Source of the DNA: a virus
Virus record (IMG/VR): IMGVR_UViG_3300036716_001241
Location: 1 to 38,957 of that record
Length of the DNA: 38,957 nucleotides
Strand: one strand, 5' to 3'
The notes beneath the pieces are model-generated. The model ran no database searches, had not been told where the DNA came from, and saw only the letters and a program-made list of their open reading frames with translations. Positions 1 to 8,157 of the stretch are shown here, piece after piece. Positions within the stretch are counted from its first letter, which is position 1. Each line of letters starts with the position of its first letter. The position numbers and the translations under genes were made by a program.

Positions 1-82
1 CTTGTTTCTCAAATTCTTCTATAAGTTTTTGAGTTTCCCAAGACTCTTCTATAGGATTTTTATATAATATCCAACCGTTCAT
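1..82 (-). CDS. Partial gene, possible RimK-like ATP-grasp ligase (N-terminus only)
   Basis: An open frame starts with ATG at 82-80 and runs off the left edge, so only about 27 residues are visible, beginning MNGWILYKNPIEESWE. The ATG overlaps the TGA of the deacetylase gene (ATGA), which is typical translational coupling and the main reason to accept the start. The opening GWILYKN followed by a helix rich in E and K resembles the first strand and helix of RimK-type ATP-grasp amino-acid ligases. With so little sequence that is only a guess. The frame stays open to the edge, and the real protein is certainly longer. Confidence 0.55.
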   Translation of the reverse strand, partial: MNGWILYKNPIEESWETQKLIEEFEKQ

Positions 83-585
83 TTATTAACCTTTGTTATT
101 TTTTCGTACCAGGGACTAAACCAATTTAATACATCGGTTTGACTTCCATACACTTTTAATAAATCTCTTTTCTTCATTAATAAATCATTAGGTAATCTAA
201 CATCATGATTTTTATCAAAACACCATAACAACTCTGGTCTTAAATGATTTAATATATCGTGTAATGCTCTATGTCTTGGATGACCATATTCACCTTGTTT
301 ATTATGTGTTACTATTTTTTTATATTTTCTTTCTCTCAATACTCTTAACAATTCATAGATAAGTTTTTCTCTATGATAATCTTCCCCACCTTTATACCCT
401 GTCCAATGTTCAAATTCTTTTATCCCTATAAACTTCATAGAGGCTATAAGTTCTTTTTTTCTAACTTCATTATGACATTCATCCACTACTACAACTTTAT
501 ATTCGTCTGAATGTGTTAATAATTCAGCTCCACCGAATAGTGCTTCGTCATCAGGGTGTGCTACAATCATTATCTTATCAATCAT
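79..585 (-). CDS. PIG-L/LmbE-family N-acetylglucosamine deacetylase-like protein
   Basis: This 168-residue protein carries the PIG-L/LmbE zinc signature: AHPDDE at residues 9-14 directly after a hydrophobic first strand, and GHPRH at about 101-105 supplying the third metal-binding histidine. Family members remove acetyl groups from N-acetylglucosamine linked to lipids, thiols or peptides. The substrate here cannot be read. It is shorter than most cellular members (about 220-270 residues), so it is probably a minimal catalytic domain. It follows a 31-residue membrane peptide and the glucosamine-6-phosphate deaminase gene, so the neighbourhood points to amino-sugar chemistry, either on the host surface or to feed metabolism. 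The start at 585 directly follows the stop of the peptide gene. Confidence 0.85.
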   Translation of the reverse strand: MIDKIMIVAHPDDEALFGGAELLTHSDEYKVVVVDECHNEVRKKELIASMKFIGIKEFEHWTGYKGGEDYHREKLIYELLRVLRERKYKKIVTHNKQGEYGHPRHRALHDILNHLRPELLWCFDKNHDVRLPNDLLMKKRDLLKVYGSQTDVLNWFSPWYEKITKVNK

Positions 586-586
586 A

Positions 587-682
587 TTAAATACATTTGT
601 TTATAATTAAATACATTAGTAAACATATCATCCAAACAACTATACTACTTGGTTTAGGTAATAACTCTTTCCAATTAATCAC
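587..682 (-). CDS. 31-residue single-span membrane peptide
   Basis: A short frame begins with GTG at 682-680 inside the end of nagB and stops one base before the deacetylase ATG. It has an AAAGG ribosome-binding sequence about nine bases upstream of the GTG. The peptide has a polar N-terminus (INWKELLPKPSS) followed by about 20 hydrophobic residues (IVVWMICLLMYLII), so one transmembrane segment is predicted. It exactly fills an otherwise empty gap and is coupled on both sides, which argues for a real gene. Its function is unknown. Small inner-membrane peptides are common in phages, and I would not call this one a holin. Confidence 0.5.
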   Translation of the reverse strand: MINWKELLPKPSSIVVWMICLLMYLIINKCI

Positions 683-1340
683 TATAATATACCTTTACAT
701 TTTTATGGTTTTGTAAAATGGATGCTGGTATATCTTCAGTAATATTACCATACATCGCTTGTTCTAAAATATCTTTTTTATGTTTTCCATTTGCCATTAA
801 TACTATTTTCTTTGAACTCATAATTGGTTTCAATCCCATAGTAACTGCTTGTGTTGGTACTTCATCTATAGTTGGAAAAAATCTTGAATTATCTTTAATT
901 GTTTCTTCGTTTAAATCTACCATTCTTGTTTCTGAATCAAATGAAGAACCAGGTTCATTAAAAGCTATATGTCCATTACCACCAATACCCAATAAACATA
1001 AATCAACTTCAGTTCCATAACTCAAATCTGGCCACACTGCAGTATCACCTGGAAAATATATATTATCATCATTCATATTAATATGTTTAAATAAATTTTC
1101 CATCATAAAATATCTATAACTTTGGTCCTGAATTGTATTATCAACATATTCATCTAAATTATATGTAGTTGTGGTACTCCAATCTAATTGTCTACTTACA
1201 AGTTCTTTATATAAACTAAGTGGTGTTGAACCTGTAGGTAATATTAATTTAGGTTCTGGTAATGTTAATGTATGTTCAACTATATCTGCTACATGACTAC
1301 CTAATTCCAAATAACTACTTAACTCTTTAATTTTATTCAT
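675..1340 (-). CDS. nagB: Glucosamine-6-phosphate deaminase (NagB-like)
   Basis: This 221-residue NagB/6-phosphogluconolactonase-family protein has the deaminase hallmarks: phosphate-binding LPTGSTPLSLYKEL (34-47), NLDEY (61-65, catalytic acid/base region), GIGGNGHIAFNEPG (118-131, with the ring-opening His and Glu), TRM (138-140) and PTQAVTMGL (162-170). NagB interconverts glucosamine-6-phosphate and fructose-6-phosphate plus ammonia. FNEPG, in place of a lactonase signature, supports deaminase over lactonase. It is shorter than the E. coli enzyme (266 residues) and lacks part of the N-terminus and the C-terminal region linked to allosteric control, so it may be unregulated. It overlaps thyX by 8 bases and precedes a deacetylase, a pair that suggests amino-sugar turnover during infection. 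Confidence 0.88.
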   Translation of the reverse strand: MNKIKELSSYLELGSHVADIVEHTLTLPEPKLILPTGSTPLSLYKELVSRQLDWSTTTTYNLDEYVDNTIQDQSYRYFMMENLFKHINMNDDNIYFPGDTAVWPDLSYGTEVDLCLLGIGGNGHIAFNEPGSSFDSETRMVDLNEETIKDNSRFFPTIDEVPTQAVTMGLKPIMSSKKIVLMANGKHKKDILEQAMYGNITEDIPASILQNHKNVKVYYSD

Positions 1341-2028
1341 TCAAATATTCCTCACTCCACAATTTAGTTGTTTCTGGAAATACTTCTAACATTATTTTCT
1401 TTAATGCTTTCGCATATTCTTGTATCTCTACTTGAGCTGTTGGTTCATCTCTCAATTCTATGAAGTTCATCACACTTTGAAATGATGCAGTCCACCACAC
1501 CTTTGTATAAACCGTCAATGGTAAAATACTTCTTGCCTGTTCTCTTGCAACACCCATCTCTAATAAATCTTCATATGCTGATATAGCTTCTCGTTGACCA
1601 ATTTCCCAAGTTCTTTTTGCATACGCTTGTTTATCTACCAAACCATCACTTGCTTGTTTATTATCATCCGATTGTTTACGAAACTCTGTTGGTTGATAGA
1701 ACTCATCATAAGGAACATATCTTCCACTTATCTCATTCCATGCATGGTCTTTCGTTGGATGGTTTGATGTGGTTTCTATACCAACTACATGCTTATACCA
1801 TTGTCTCATTACAAATTCAGGTGCTTTAATAATAACTTGAATATGTTGATGTCTAAATGGTGAGAAGTGTTTGTGTTTGATTAAAAACTTTGATAATTTC
1901 TTATCTTTGTCTGTAAATTCTTTACTACGACTACCAAATGATACACGAGCTGCATTTACTGGAGTTAAATCATCTCCAAGTGTATCTATTAATTCAATAT
2001 AACCTTTATCCAATACATCAATTTTCAC
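1333..2028 (-). CDS. thyX: Flavin-dependent thymidylate synthase ThyX
   Basis: This 231-residue ThyX converts dUMP to dTMP using FAD, NADPH and methylenetetrahydrofolate. Visible family features are SPFRHQH (56-62), RQWYKH (75-80), NEISGRY (98-104), ARSILP in the C-terminal half and LRDEPTAQVEIQEYA near the end. The usual compact RHRxxSxNExSxRY signature is altered: the second arginine is replaced (WYKH) and about 16 residues separate it from AWNEISGRY, an arrangement also seen in some phage ThyX proteins. The start is GTG, read from the frame, and it overlaps the TAG of the upstream nucleotidyltransferase gene by one base. It supplies thymidine for replication of an AT-rich genome. Confidence 0.93.
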   Translation of the reverse strand: MKIDVLDKGYIELIDTLGDDLTPVNAARVSFGSRSKEFTDKDKKLSKFLIKHKHFSPFRHQHIQVIIKAPEFVMRQWYKHVVGIETTSNHPTKDHAWNEISGRYVPYDEFYQPTEFRKQSDDNKQASDGLVDKQAYAKRTWEIGQREAISAYEDLLEMGVAREQARSILPLTVYTKVWWTASFQSVMNFIELRDEPTAQVEIQEYAKALKKIMLEVFPETTKLWSEEYLNE

Positions 2029-2414
2029 TATGCACTTCCTTTTAATTTAATCATTTCTATTAATTCATCACTTCTTTCTTTTTTATATTTTTCACGAATT
2101 TTTGTTGCTGATATCTCACCAATTTCTGTAGGTGGTGTGTGTTCTATAACATCATATCCCACTCCTCTACCATAATTTACAGATTCTATATCAGGTATTA
2201 TCATAAGTTTAACTTGTTCAACTCTAATATAATCTGATAACTCTCTTGATAACATATCAAATACTTCTTCAGAAGTGAATGGATTGTTTTTATCTGGCAT
2301 CATATCTCGAATACAAATCAAAACATTCTTACCCTCTTTCAATCGTTGTTCTATTAACCATTGATGTCCTTTATGCCAAGGTTGCCATCTGCCGATAAAC
2401 ATCGAATATTTCAT
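2028..2414 (-). CDS. HxGH-type nucleotidyltransferase (cytidylyltransferase-like)
   Basis: This small 128-residue Rossmann-type nucleotidyltransferase has GRWQPWHKGHQ (8-18), which contains the HxGH nucleotide-binding motif, and ISATKIRE near residue 105, the matching ISxTxxR motif. Both are hallmarks of enzymes that transfer AMP or CMP to a phosphate, such as NadM, PPAT, GCT and RibF. The start resembles NadM-type NMN adenylyltransferases, but the acceptor cannot be deduced. Its start region overlaps the end of the APS-kinase gene by 44 bases, so the two are translationally linked and may act on one pathway, for example making an activated surface or sulfate donor. The product length is close to a single catalytic domain with nothing fused. 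Confidence 0.82.
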   Translation of the reverse strand: MKYSMFIGRWQPWHKGHQWLIEQRLKEGKNVLICIRDMMPDKNNPFTSEEVFDMLSRELSDYIRVEQVKLMIIPDIESVNYGRGVGYDVIEHTPPTEIGEISATKIREKYKKERSDELIEMIKLKGSA

Positions 2415-2826
2415 CTACACTCTCCTCTATTGTTTTGTCTGTATTTATATCTGTAAAATTGTGAAGTGGTGGTTCATAACCGTCTACGAAATAATCTTCC
2501 TTACCTCGTATCTCCGTTGTGTGAAGATAAAACTCTGCAATATTTCTATTCGATTTTAATTTTTCTCGTTGATCTCTGTATGGTGATACCATAGATACAA
2601 TAACTATAAAACCTTTATCATCTAAAACTCTCGTCATATTTATTGCAAATTGGATATTCTTTCTACGACCTTTTTCTGAGTAATCTTTATTATCCAATAC
2701 ATCTCTTAAATCATCTCCATCTAAATGCACAACTGCTTCAGATGTATAAGAAATTAATCTATTGTAAAATTCTGTTGCTAATGTAGTTTTACCAGAACCT
2801 GGCTGACCTGTGAACCATATAACCAT
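2371..2826 (-). CDS. cysC: Adenylylsulfate (APS) kinase-like protein
   Basis: This 151-residue P-loop kinase has GQPGSGKTT (7-15), LDGDDLR (about 35-41), YSEKGRRKNI (the APS-kinase helix with substrate-binding Arg/Asn), SMVSPYRDQR and DINTDKT near the C-terminus. This is the APS-kinase order, and the enzyme makes PAPS from APS and ATP. It is shorter than E. coli CysC (201 residues) and has lost the usual N-terminal extension. No ATP sulfurylase is present, though a small HxGH nucleotidyltransferase follows directly with a 44-base overlap. A TATATTTATA-like box lies about 20 bases upstream. The protein may instead phosphorylate another adenylylated or small substrate. Confidence 0.82.
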   Translation of the reverse strand: MVIWFTGQPGSGKTTLATEFYNRLISYTSEAVVHLDGDDLRDVLDNKDYSEKGRRKNIQFAINMTRVLDDKGFIVIVSMVSPYRDQREKLKSNRNIAEFYLHTTEIRGKEDYFVDGYEPPLHNFTDINTDKTIEESVDEIFDVYRQMATLA

Positions 2827-2846
2827 TTACTATAACCTTTACTAAT

Positions 2847-2856
2847 TATAAATATA
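2847..2856 (-). promoter_or_regulatory. Variant late-promoter-like box upstream of cysC
   Basis: The coding strand reads TATATTTATA, a near match to the repeated TGATATTTAT element, about 20 bases before the APS-kinase start. The two bases before ATATTTAT differ (TGTATATTTAT here). It could start the transcript of the metabolic genes. The AT-rich context makes a chance match fairly likely. Confidence 0.35.
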
Positions 2857-2879
2857 CATTCCAAATCCCAAATACATAT

Positions 2880-5480
2880 TTATTCCTGTGGTGTTTGGTT
2901 TTCTCTTGCTTTAACATGAAAATCTACAAAACTAATCGATTCCGTTCCATCCCCTATTACTTCTTTAGTTTCTTCTTCTATTAATTTACCTGTATCTTTC
3001 TTTAAACCTTTCATATCAATTCTCATTTGTCCTGTAATTGAAGTTGTCCATCCAGATGCGTCTAATTGATGGTCTTGTGAAGATACTTGAAATAATGCAT
3101 ACTTCCTATAAACTTCGGGTAAATAATCTACTGCAAACATATCATACAAATCTATTCCGCCGATACCAGCCATAGTAAAAGTAACACCTAATGGTACAAG
3201 TGGATCAATTTCATATTGAGCTTCTGGAGACATAGTTAATAAGTATATCATAGTTTTTTCATAACTTGGTATCATTGTACCATCTGGATTCCAAATTAAA
3301 CCAACATTTTGTGGTGTATCTACATTAAACCAATTATATGCTTCATCAAATTTATCAATTTCTTCTTCAGTTAATCTATTTGATTCTAATTCTTTAATAA
3401 TTTCATTTGGTGATTTATCTCCCATTGGCTGTGTAAAAGAATCGCTTGCAGGTTTAAATTCAACTGCAGAATCTTGTTTTGTATTTATTGATCTCTTTGC
3501 TATTTTACCTTCAGCTGATGGATAAGTGATATTTTTAAGTACTACATCTTTATGTTTATCTTTATCATCTCCACCTGCACCTGATAAATCAATATTTTGT
3601 AATTCAGCTAAAGCTCTAAGTCCAAAATCTTCTGGTTTTTGTGTACCTGAATCTCCTTTTTTCTTTGTATTTTTATTAGTATGAAACATTGCCATTGTTG
3701 CCTGTGCTGAACTCAACTTAACATCCATATCAAAACTTTTCAGTAACGAATCTTTACCAAAATTTCTAAAAACAAATGTACGATTACAATCTCTTGCTTT
3801 AGATTCTGTATGTGTCATATCTAATTCTGGATTAACATCTCCTACTCTATATCTTGTAGAATATAAATCAACAACTCCAATTTGTCCAGTATTATTTGTT
3901 TGGCACACAACTTTAAAATCCCAATAACTACCATATTGAGCATTTACAGTTGACCAAAAACTATTCAAAGCACTTTCTAAATCTCGAACACCACCTGAAA
4001 ATTGTGATTTTAAAAACTCACTACTAAATAAAAAATTTCTTATAATTCCCTTTCCTTCGACTGAAGGTGTAAGAGATTCATCTTTATCTGTATCTGGGTC
4101 ATTTACAGTTTTCATCTCTTCAGCAGTCAGTTCAAATTTTGGAATTCTTTCCGGATCATCTTTAATTGCTTGTAAAGTATGAAAAAAATCAGTATAATCC
4201 TTTAAAGTTTCACTTCCTTCAAATTTCTTATTCATTAATGCACCAATTCCACTATTTTTTAATCCTTCTTTACCTTGTGTTGGAATTATACCAGCAGTCT
4301 TTCCTGGTAAAATAATATGTTTTGAAATTGTAAATAAATTTTTACCACTTCTGCATGTAGTAGGTCCAGTTATAACTTCAGGTTCTTTATTCCCCTTCTT
4401 ATCCATATTAAATGTAATACCCATACTTCGTACTGAAGTCATTAATTTTGTATTTGGATTTCCATAATCTTTAGTACCATCTGGTTGTGGTAAATTTTCA
4501 CCCTCTGTAGTAAATGCAAAAAATGTATTCAATACTATATCTTCGAAATACGCCCAATTACACCATCCTTTTTCTCCATCATGATAAACTCCTTGTTCTT
4601 TTTTCTTATAGGCTTCTTTTAAATTATTATCAAAATTCTCCATAAACTTTTCAAAAAATAAGTTTGAATTATTATAAGCTTCTTCTCTTACTTTAGAATT
4701 ATTTTCTACTGTAATTTCATTAACTGCTTCTTCTGGTGCAGGGTCTATTTGTCCTTTAAATAGTGTACTCCCCATTGAAGTTAATTCTGTAGTACAATCG
4801 AATCCACCTTGATCATTAATTTTATAACTAAATGATTTTATTTTACCTATTGCACAATAATAATCTCCACCTGCCAGTTTTATTCTTTCATTTGTTGCTC
4901 TAAATATTTGAACCATATCATTTGCATCTGTTACTGGTGGTGCTTTTTTATCTGGATCAGGTGTTCCACTATGTGAAATTCCATTATTTTTACCCCATCC
5001 AAATTCAACCAATACTAATCTACCATGTGTTAATAAAGAATTTTTATATTTATCAAAATCTCGTATATCCCAAAATTTCCAATTAATAGTTACATTTTGA
5101 ATTGAATGATTTTTAAATGTTGTACTGATAGATGTAATTCCACTATGTGGTCTAAAAACGGAATTTGCTTTACTTGTGCGTAAACTTTCTTTTGATGTTA
5201 ATGGTTTATTCATTGGTGTTTTTGCAACTTCTTCACCACCTTCAAAAGCACTCGACAATCTAAATAATTTCTTCTCATCCACTTTTCCATCTTCATCATA
5301 ATCATAAACGGCAGATGTAACTCTAGCCCAAACTGATTTTGTTAACATTTCATCCATTGCATTTGAAGAGTCAACATTTCTTGGTTGAAGTGGTGAATAA
5401 GATTTATCTCTATTTAAAGCATCTATTCGATTGAATAGTGTTTGTTGAATATTTTTATCTATTTGATCAAATTGAAACAT
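2880..5480 (-). CDS. Large virion protein, probably baseplate/hub component
   Basis: This 866-residue protein is the last structural gene of the tail cluster. I do not recognise it as a specific T4 gene product. It has no signal peptide or membrane span. An early region (about 115-170) with WKFWDIRDFDKYKN and VEFGWGKN, and a final region with SSQDHQLDASGWTTSITGQMR, are patterns I associate with large baseplate hub-type proteins of marine myophages. A middle segment rich in D, E and K looks like a linker. Its ATG overlaps the stop of the LysM-like baseplate gene by one base (TAATG). The position after tape measure, tube-cap-like and gp53-like genes supports a baseplate role. Enzymatic activity cannot be excluded. 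Confidence 0.65.
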   Translation of the reverse strand: MFQFDQIDKNIQQTLFNRIDALNRDKSYSPLQPRNVDSSNAMDEMLTKSVWARVTSAVYDYDEDGKVDEKKLFRLSSAFEGGEEVAKTPMNKPLTSKESLRTSKANSVFRPHSGITSISTTFKNHSIQNVTINWKFWDIRDFDKYKNSLLTHGRLVLVEFGWGKNNGISHSGTPDPDKKAPPVTDANDMVQIFRATNERIKLAGGDYYCAIGKIKSFSYKINDQGGFDCTTELTSMGSTLFKGQIDPAPEEAVNEITVENNSKVREEAYNNSNLFFEKFMENFDNNLKEAYKKKEQGVYHDGEKGWCNWAYFEDIVLNTFFAFTTEGENLPQPDGTKDYGNPNTKLMTSVRSMGITFNMDKKGNKEPEVITGPTTCRSGKNLFTISKHIILPGKTAGIIPTQGKEGLKNSGIGALMNKKFEGSETLKDYTDFFHTLQAIKDDPERIPKFELTAEEMKTVNDPDTDKDESLTPSVEGKGIIRNFLFSSEFLKSQFSGGVRDLESALNSFWSTVNAQYGSYWDFKVVCQTNNTGQIGVVDLYSTRYRVGDVNPELDMTHTESKARDCNRTFVFRNFGKDSLLKSFDMDVKLSSAQATMAMFHTNKNTKKKGDSGTQKPEDFGLRALAELQNIDLSGAGGDDKDKHKDVVLKNITYPSAEGKIAKRSINTKQDSAVEFKPASDSFTQPMGDKSPNEIIKELESNRLTEEEIDKFDEAYNWFNVDTPQNVGLIWNPDGTMIPSYEKTMIYLLTMSPEAQYEIDPLVPLGVTFTMAGIGGIDLYDMFAVDYLPEVYRKYALFQVSSQDHQLDASGWTTSITGQMRIDMKGLKKDTGKLIEEETKEVIGDGTESISFVDFHVKARENQTPQE

Positions 5481-5782
5481 TATATACGATTTATTTTAGT
5501 GTGTTGTTTTAATATTTCACCTATTTCTGTTGGTATGATTAACTTTTCTCCAACTTCCATTTTAATATTACCTACAAAATTATTATTTGCTCTTGCAATA
5601 ACCCACCATAAAGTTTGGTCATTATAAAATCTATGAGCAAGAGACATATAAGTATCATCAAATCTAACATAATAAGTTATATCTGAATCTTTTCGTACTA
5701 TAATAGGGTATTCTGTAGTTGCAAAAACCTTATTCTTTGTTACTCTATCTTTAAGTATTTTAGTGGTTCTATATCTACTCAT
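5480..5782 (-). CDS. LysM-like baseplate protein (gp53-like)
   Basis: This 100-residue protein has a C-terminal half with the pattern of phage LysM-type baseplate domains: DTYMSLAHRFYNDQTLWWVIARANN followed by a short hinge and GEKLIIPT. The same layout is found in small tail proteins such as P2 gpX and in the T4 baseplate wedge protein gp53. Such proteins sit at the hub-wedge interface, and the LysM fold is structural rather than cell-wall binding. It is coupled downstream to the 866-residue protein (TAATG) and lies three bases after the tube-cap-like gene. It is shorter than T4 gp53 (196 residues), so identity with gp53 is by fold and place only. Confidence 0.68.
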   Translation of the reverse strand: MSRYRTTKILKDRVTKNKVFATTEYPIIVRKDSDITYYVRFDDTYMSLAHRFYNDQTLWWVIARANNNFVGNIKMEVGEKLIIPTEIGEILKQHTKINRI

Positions 5783-5785
5783 AGT

Positions 5786-8155
5786 TTATTTTACAGGTAT
5801 ACCTGCACTCCATTTTGGGTTTCCATCCATCATAGGTCTTGCTGTTTTTCCATTTCGTGGGTCTGTTTCAAATGTTCCAAATTTGTTTTTTCCAACACCC
5901 ATATCGTTCAACCAAGGCACTTCATAATGTTTACCTAATGTGTGTGGTAAATACTTACCAACATGAACAAACTCAACACTCACACTAAACACTTGTGGTA
6001 TTTGGTGTCCTTCATCCAATTCCCAAGTAGCATTCTCTTCCATTGTGATTGCAATAGAACTAAAATATCCTGGAGTATTATTGAATAAATCTCCAATGGT
6101 TAAATAAATGTATGGTGCTACTGGTCTCTCTTCATCATCAGTATCTAAAATCTTTTTAAATGTAGGATAACCCAATCCCATTAAATAATTCATCTTCTCT
6201 TGAATGATTGGTATTTCTTGTTTAGTAAATGCTGCTACTTTAAAATCAAACGATACACTTCTATCTGCCCCACCATATAAATGAATAGAATCTGGTCTAC
6301 CAATATATTTTTCAGTAGTCCAACTTGGTGTAACGGTATCGGTTATTGTACCGATATGTGCAGGAAATACTAACCACTTACCATTTACCGCATCTCTTAT
6401 TCTAAATTTTATAAAATCTTTTGGTAATGTAGTATCTGCAGTTGGAGCCCAATTTAACTTATCAAACTTACCACCATAAGGAACTTGTAAAGTATTACTT
6501 ACACCAACACTATAAAGTTTACCAGTATCACTTCCATCTGAACTTTTTATAAGACTCTTTCCTAAATTATATTTTTCTCCTGATACTTTACCTTCTTCTG
6601 TATCCCTATGTAAAGCCCATAGTCCAGTATCATCTAATTCTGTTCCAGTTGCATTTATAAAAACATTTCCAGCTTCCATAGTAGATGATTCTTTTGGTGC
6701 TTCTTTCTTTATCACATCTTTATAGTCATATTTTTTCTCACTAAATGGGCCCATAGTACTTTTTACCGAATGTACTGGGTCTTCAAATGCATTATTTCCT
6801 AAACCAAGAGCACCTAATAATCCCCCAACTGGACTAGCTACTACTGGGGTTTCAATTCTTGTCTTATGTAAACCAACTAATCTATTATCTTTTCTACCTG
6901 CTCCAGAAACTCCTAATGCACCAAGTGCTGAACTAAATAAACTACCAAGTAAACCCTGTTCCTCTTCTTCTGGAGTTGTTATATTTACACCATCAAGTGA
7001 TGTATCATATGAAGGTGGATCATTAACATCTAAAAATGTTCCATTAGTATGTCGTGGTAAATGTAGTCCAGGTACAATTGAACCTATTACACCAAGTGGA
7101 TTAAATATTCTATTTTCTATAATTGGGTTTTGAGCCTGTAAAACAAATTGTTTCAAATTCCAAATGATACCTCTTGGTGTTAATGTCCATTTTGCAAATC
7201 TAATTGCATCTTCTGCAGTTCTAACAACATTTAAGGCCAAACCACCTCTGAAAATTCCCTCATCTAAACCAATACTATCATAACCATCACCAATATCGTG
7301 AACTATAAATGGTTCATCAAAACCAAAGTTATTTGGTTCTCGTAATGCTTTTGCCATACCACCTTTAAATTCATAAAGTTTATCTATATCTCTTAACCTA
7401 AGTTCTGAATGAAGTTTACCCTCTTCACCATCAATAGTATTTTCTGCACTTTCACCAAAATCTCCAAGATTTGGTTTATTTGTTCCATAACCAACTCTTG
7501 CATTAACCACTCTGTCATAACTTATAGTAATTAAATTACTACCAAAATCTTCAATATCAAAATCTGTATCAACCATTTCTGATACAAATTGTCCACTTGT
7601 GAATCTGGCATTTATATCAAACATATCAGTAAATGAACCTTCAGAAAAATTCCAATCATTTCCACTACCAATTATATAATGTGATTCTACATCTTCACCA
7701 TGTGAAATATTAAGATTAAATCCTGGATGGTTTTCATCACCAAAATAGTTTACCGCGGTTGGTGTAAAACCATCTTGATTTACAAAATTACTTACTTTAT
7801 GTTCTGGATGTAAATGTAAACCTGTTTGATGTGTATCATCGAAATAATTAACAAATGAACTTTCAAAAATACTTGAATCTTCTAATGGATTATAATCAGG
7901 TGTGAAATAATCCGTACCATCGGGATTCATTATATGTATACTTTCTGCATCTGATAATGGATTATAATTAGGTATGAAATAATCAGTTGTTCCCAATCCT
8001 GTAATAGCATTCTCAACATACTCGGTTGGATTATTAGTTTGTCTATTGGGTGTAAATCCAGTAGCCTTATCCTCACCAAAATATTCACCTTGTTTCACTC
8101 CTACCTTTGAGTAGTTGAAACTTGTAATATCTGTTAACATATCTATAAGTGCCAT
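5786..8155 (-). CDS. Baseplate protein with tail-tube-cap-like C-terminal domain (gp48/gp54-like)
   Basis: This 789-residue protein has two parts. Residues 1 to about 160 contain imperfect repeats of the type DYFIPNYNPL / DYFTPDYNPL and NYFDDxHxxG / NYFGDENHPG. Residues 575-740 form a compact beta-rich domain with IGRPDSIHLYGGADRSVSF, APYIYLTIGDLF and PGYFSSIAITMEE, a tube-like fold signature that I associate with the T4-type baseplate tube cap or tube initiator (gp48/gp54). It directly follows the tape measure (2-base gap), as gp48 follows gp29 in T4. It is about twice the T4 length because of the repeat region and a low-complexity middle. The assignment rests on pattern and order, not on an alignment. 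Confidence 0.65.
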   Translation of the reverse strand: MALIDMLTDITSFNYSKVGVKQGEYFGEDKATGFTPNRQTNNPTEYVENAITGLGTTDYFIPNYNPLSDAESIHIMNPDGTDYFTPDYNPLEDSSIFESSFVNYFDDTHQTGLHLHPEHKVSNFVNQDGFTPTAVNYFGDENHPGFNLNISHGEDVESHYIIGSGNDWNFSEGSFTDMFDINARFTSGQFVSEMVDTDFDIEDFGSNLITISYDRVVNARVGYGTNKPNLGDFGESAENTIDGEEGKLHSELRLRDIDKLYEFKGGMAKALREPNNFGFDEPFIVHDIGDGYDSIGLDEGIFRGGLALNVVRTAEDAIRFAKWTLTPRGIIWNLKQFVLQAQNPIIENRIFNPLGVIGSIVPGLHLPRHTNGTFLDVNDPPSYDTSLDGVNITTPEEEEQGLLGSLFSSALGALGVSGAGRKDNRLVGLHKTRIETPVVASPVGGLLGALGLGNNAFEDPVHSVKSTMGPFSEKKYDYKDVIKKEAPKESSTMEAGNVFINATGTELDDTGLWALHRDTEEGKVSGEKYNLGKSLIKSSDGSDTGKLYSVGVSNTLQVPYGGKFDKLNWAPTADTTLPKDFIKFRIRDAVNGKWLVFPAHIGTITDTVTPSWTTEKYIGRPDSIHLYGGADRSVSFDFKVAAFTKQEIPIIQEKMNYLMGLGYPTFKKILDTDDEERPVAPYIYLTIGDLFNNTPGYFSSIAITMEENATWELDEGHQIPQVFSVSVEFVHVGKYLPHTLGKHYEVPWLNDMGVGKNKFGTFETDPRNGKTARPMMDGNPKWSAGIPVK

Positions 8156-8157
8156 TA

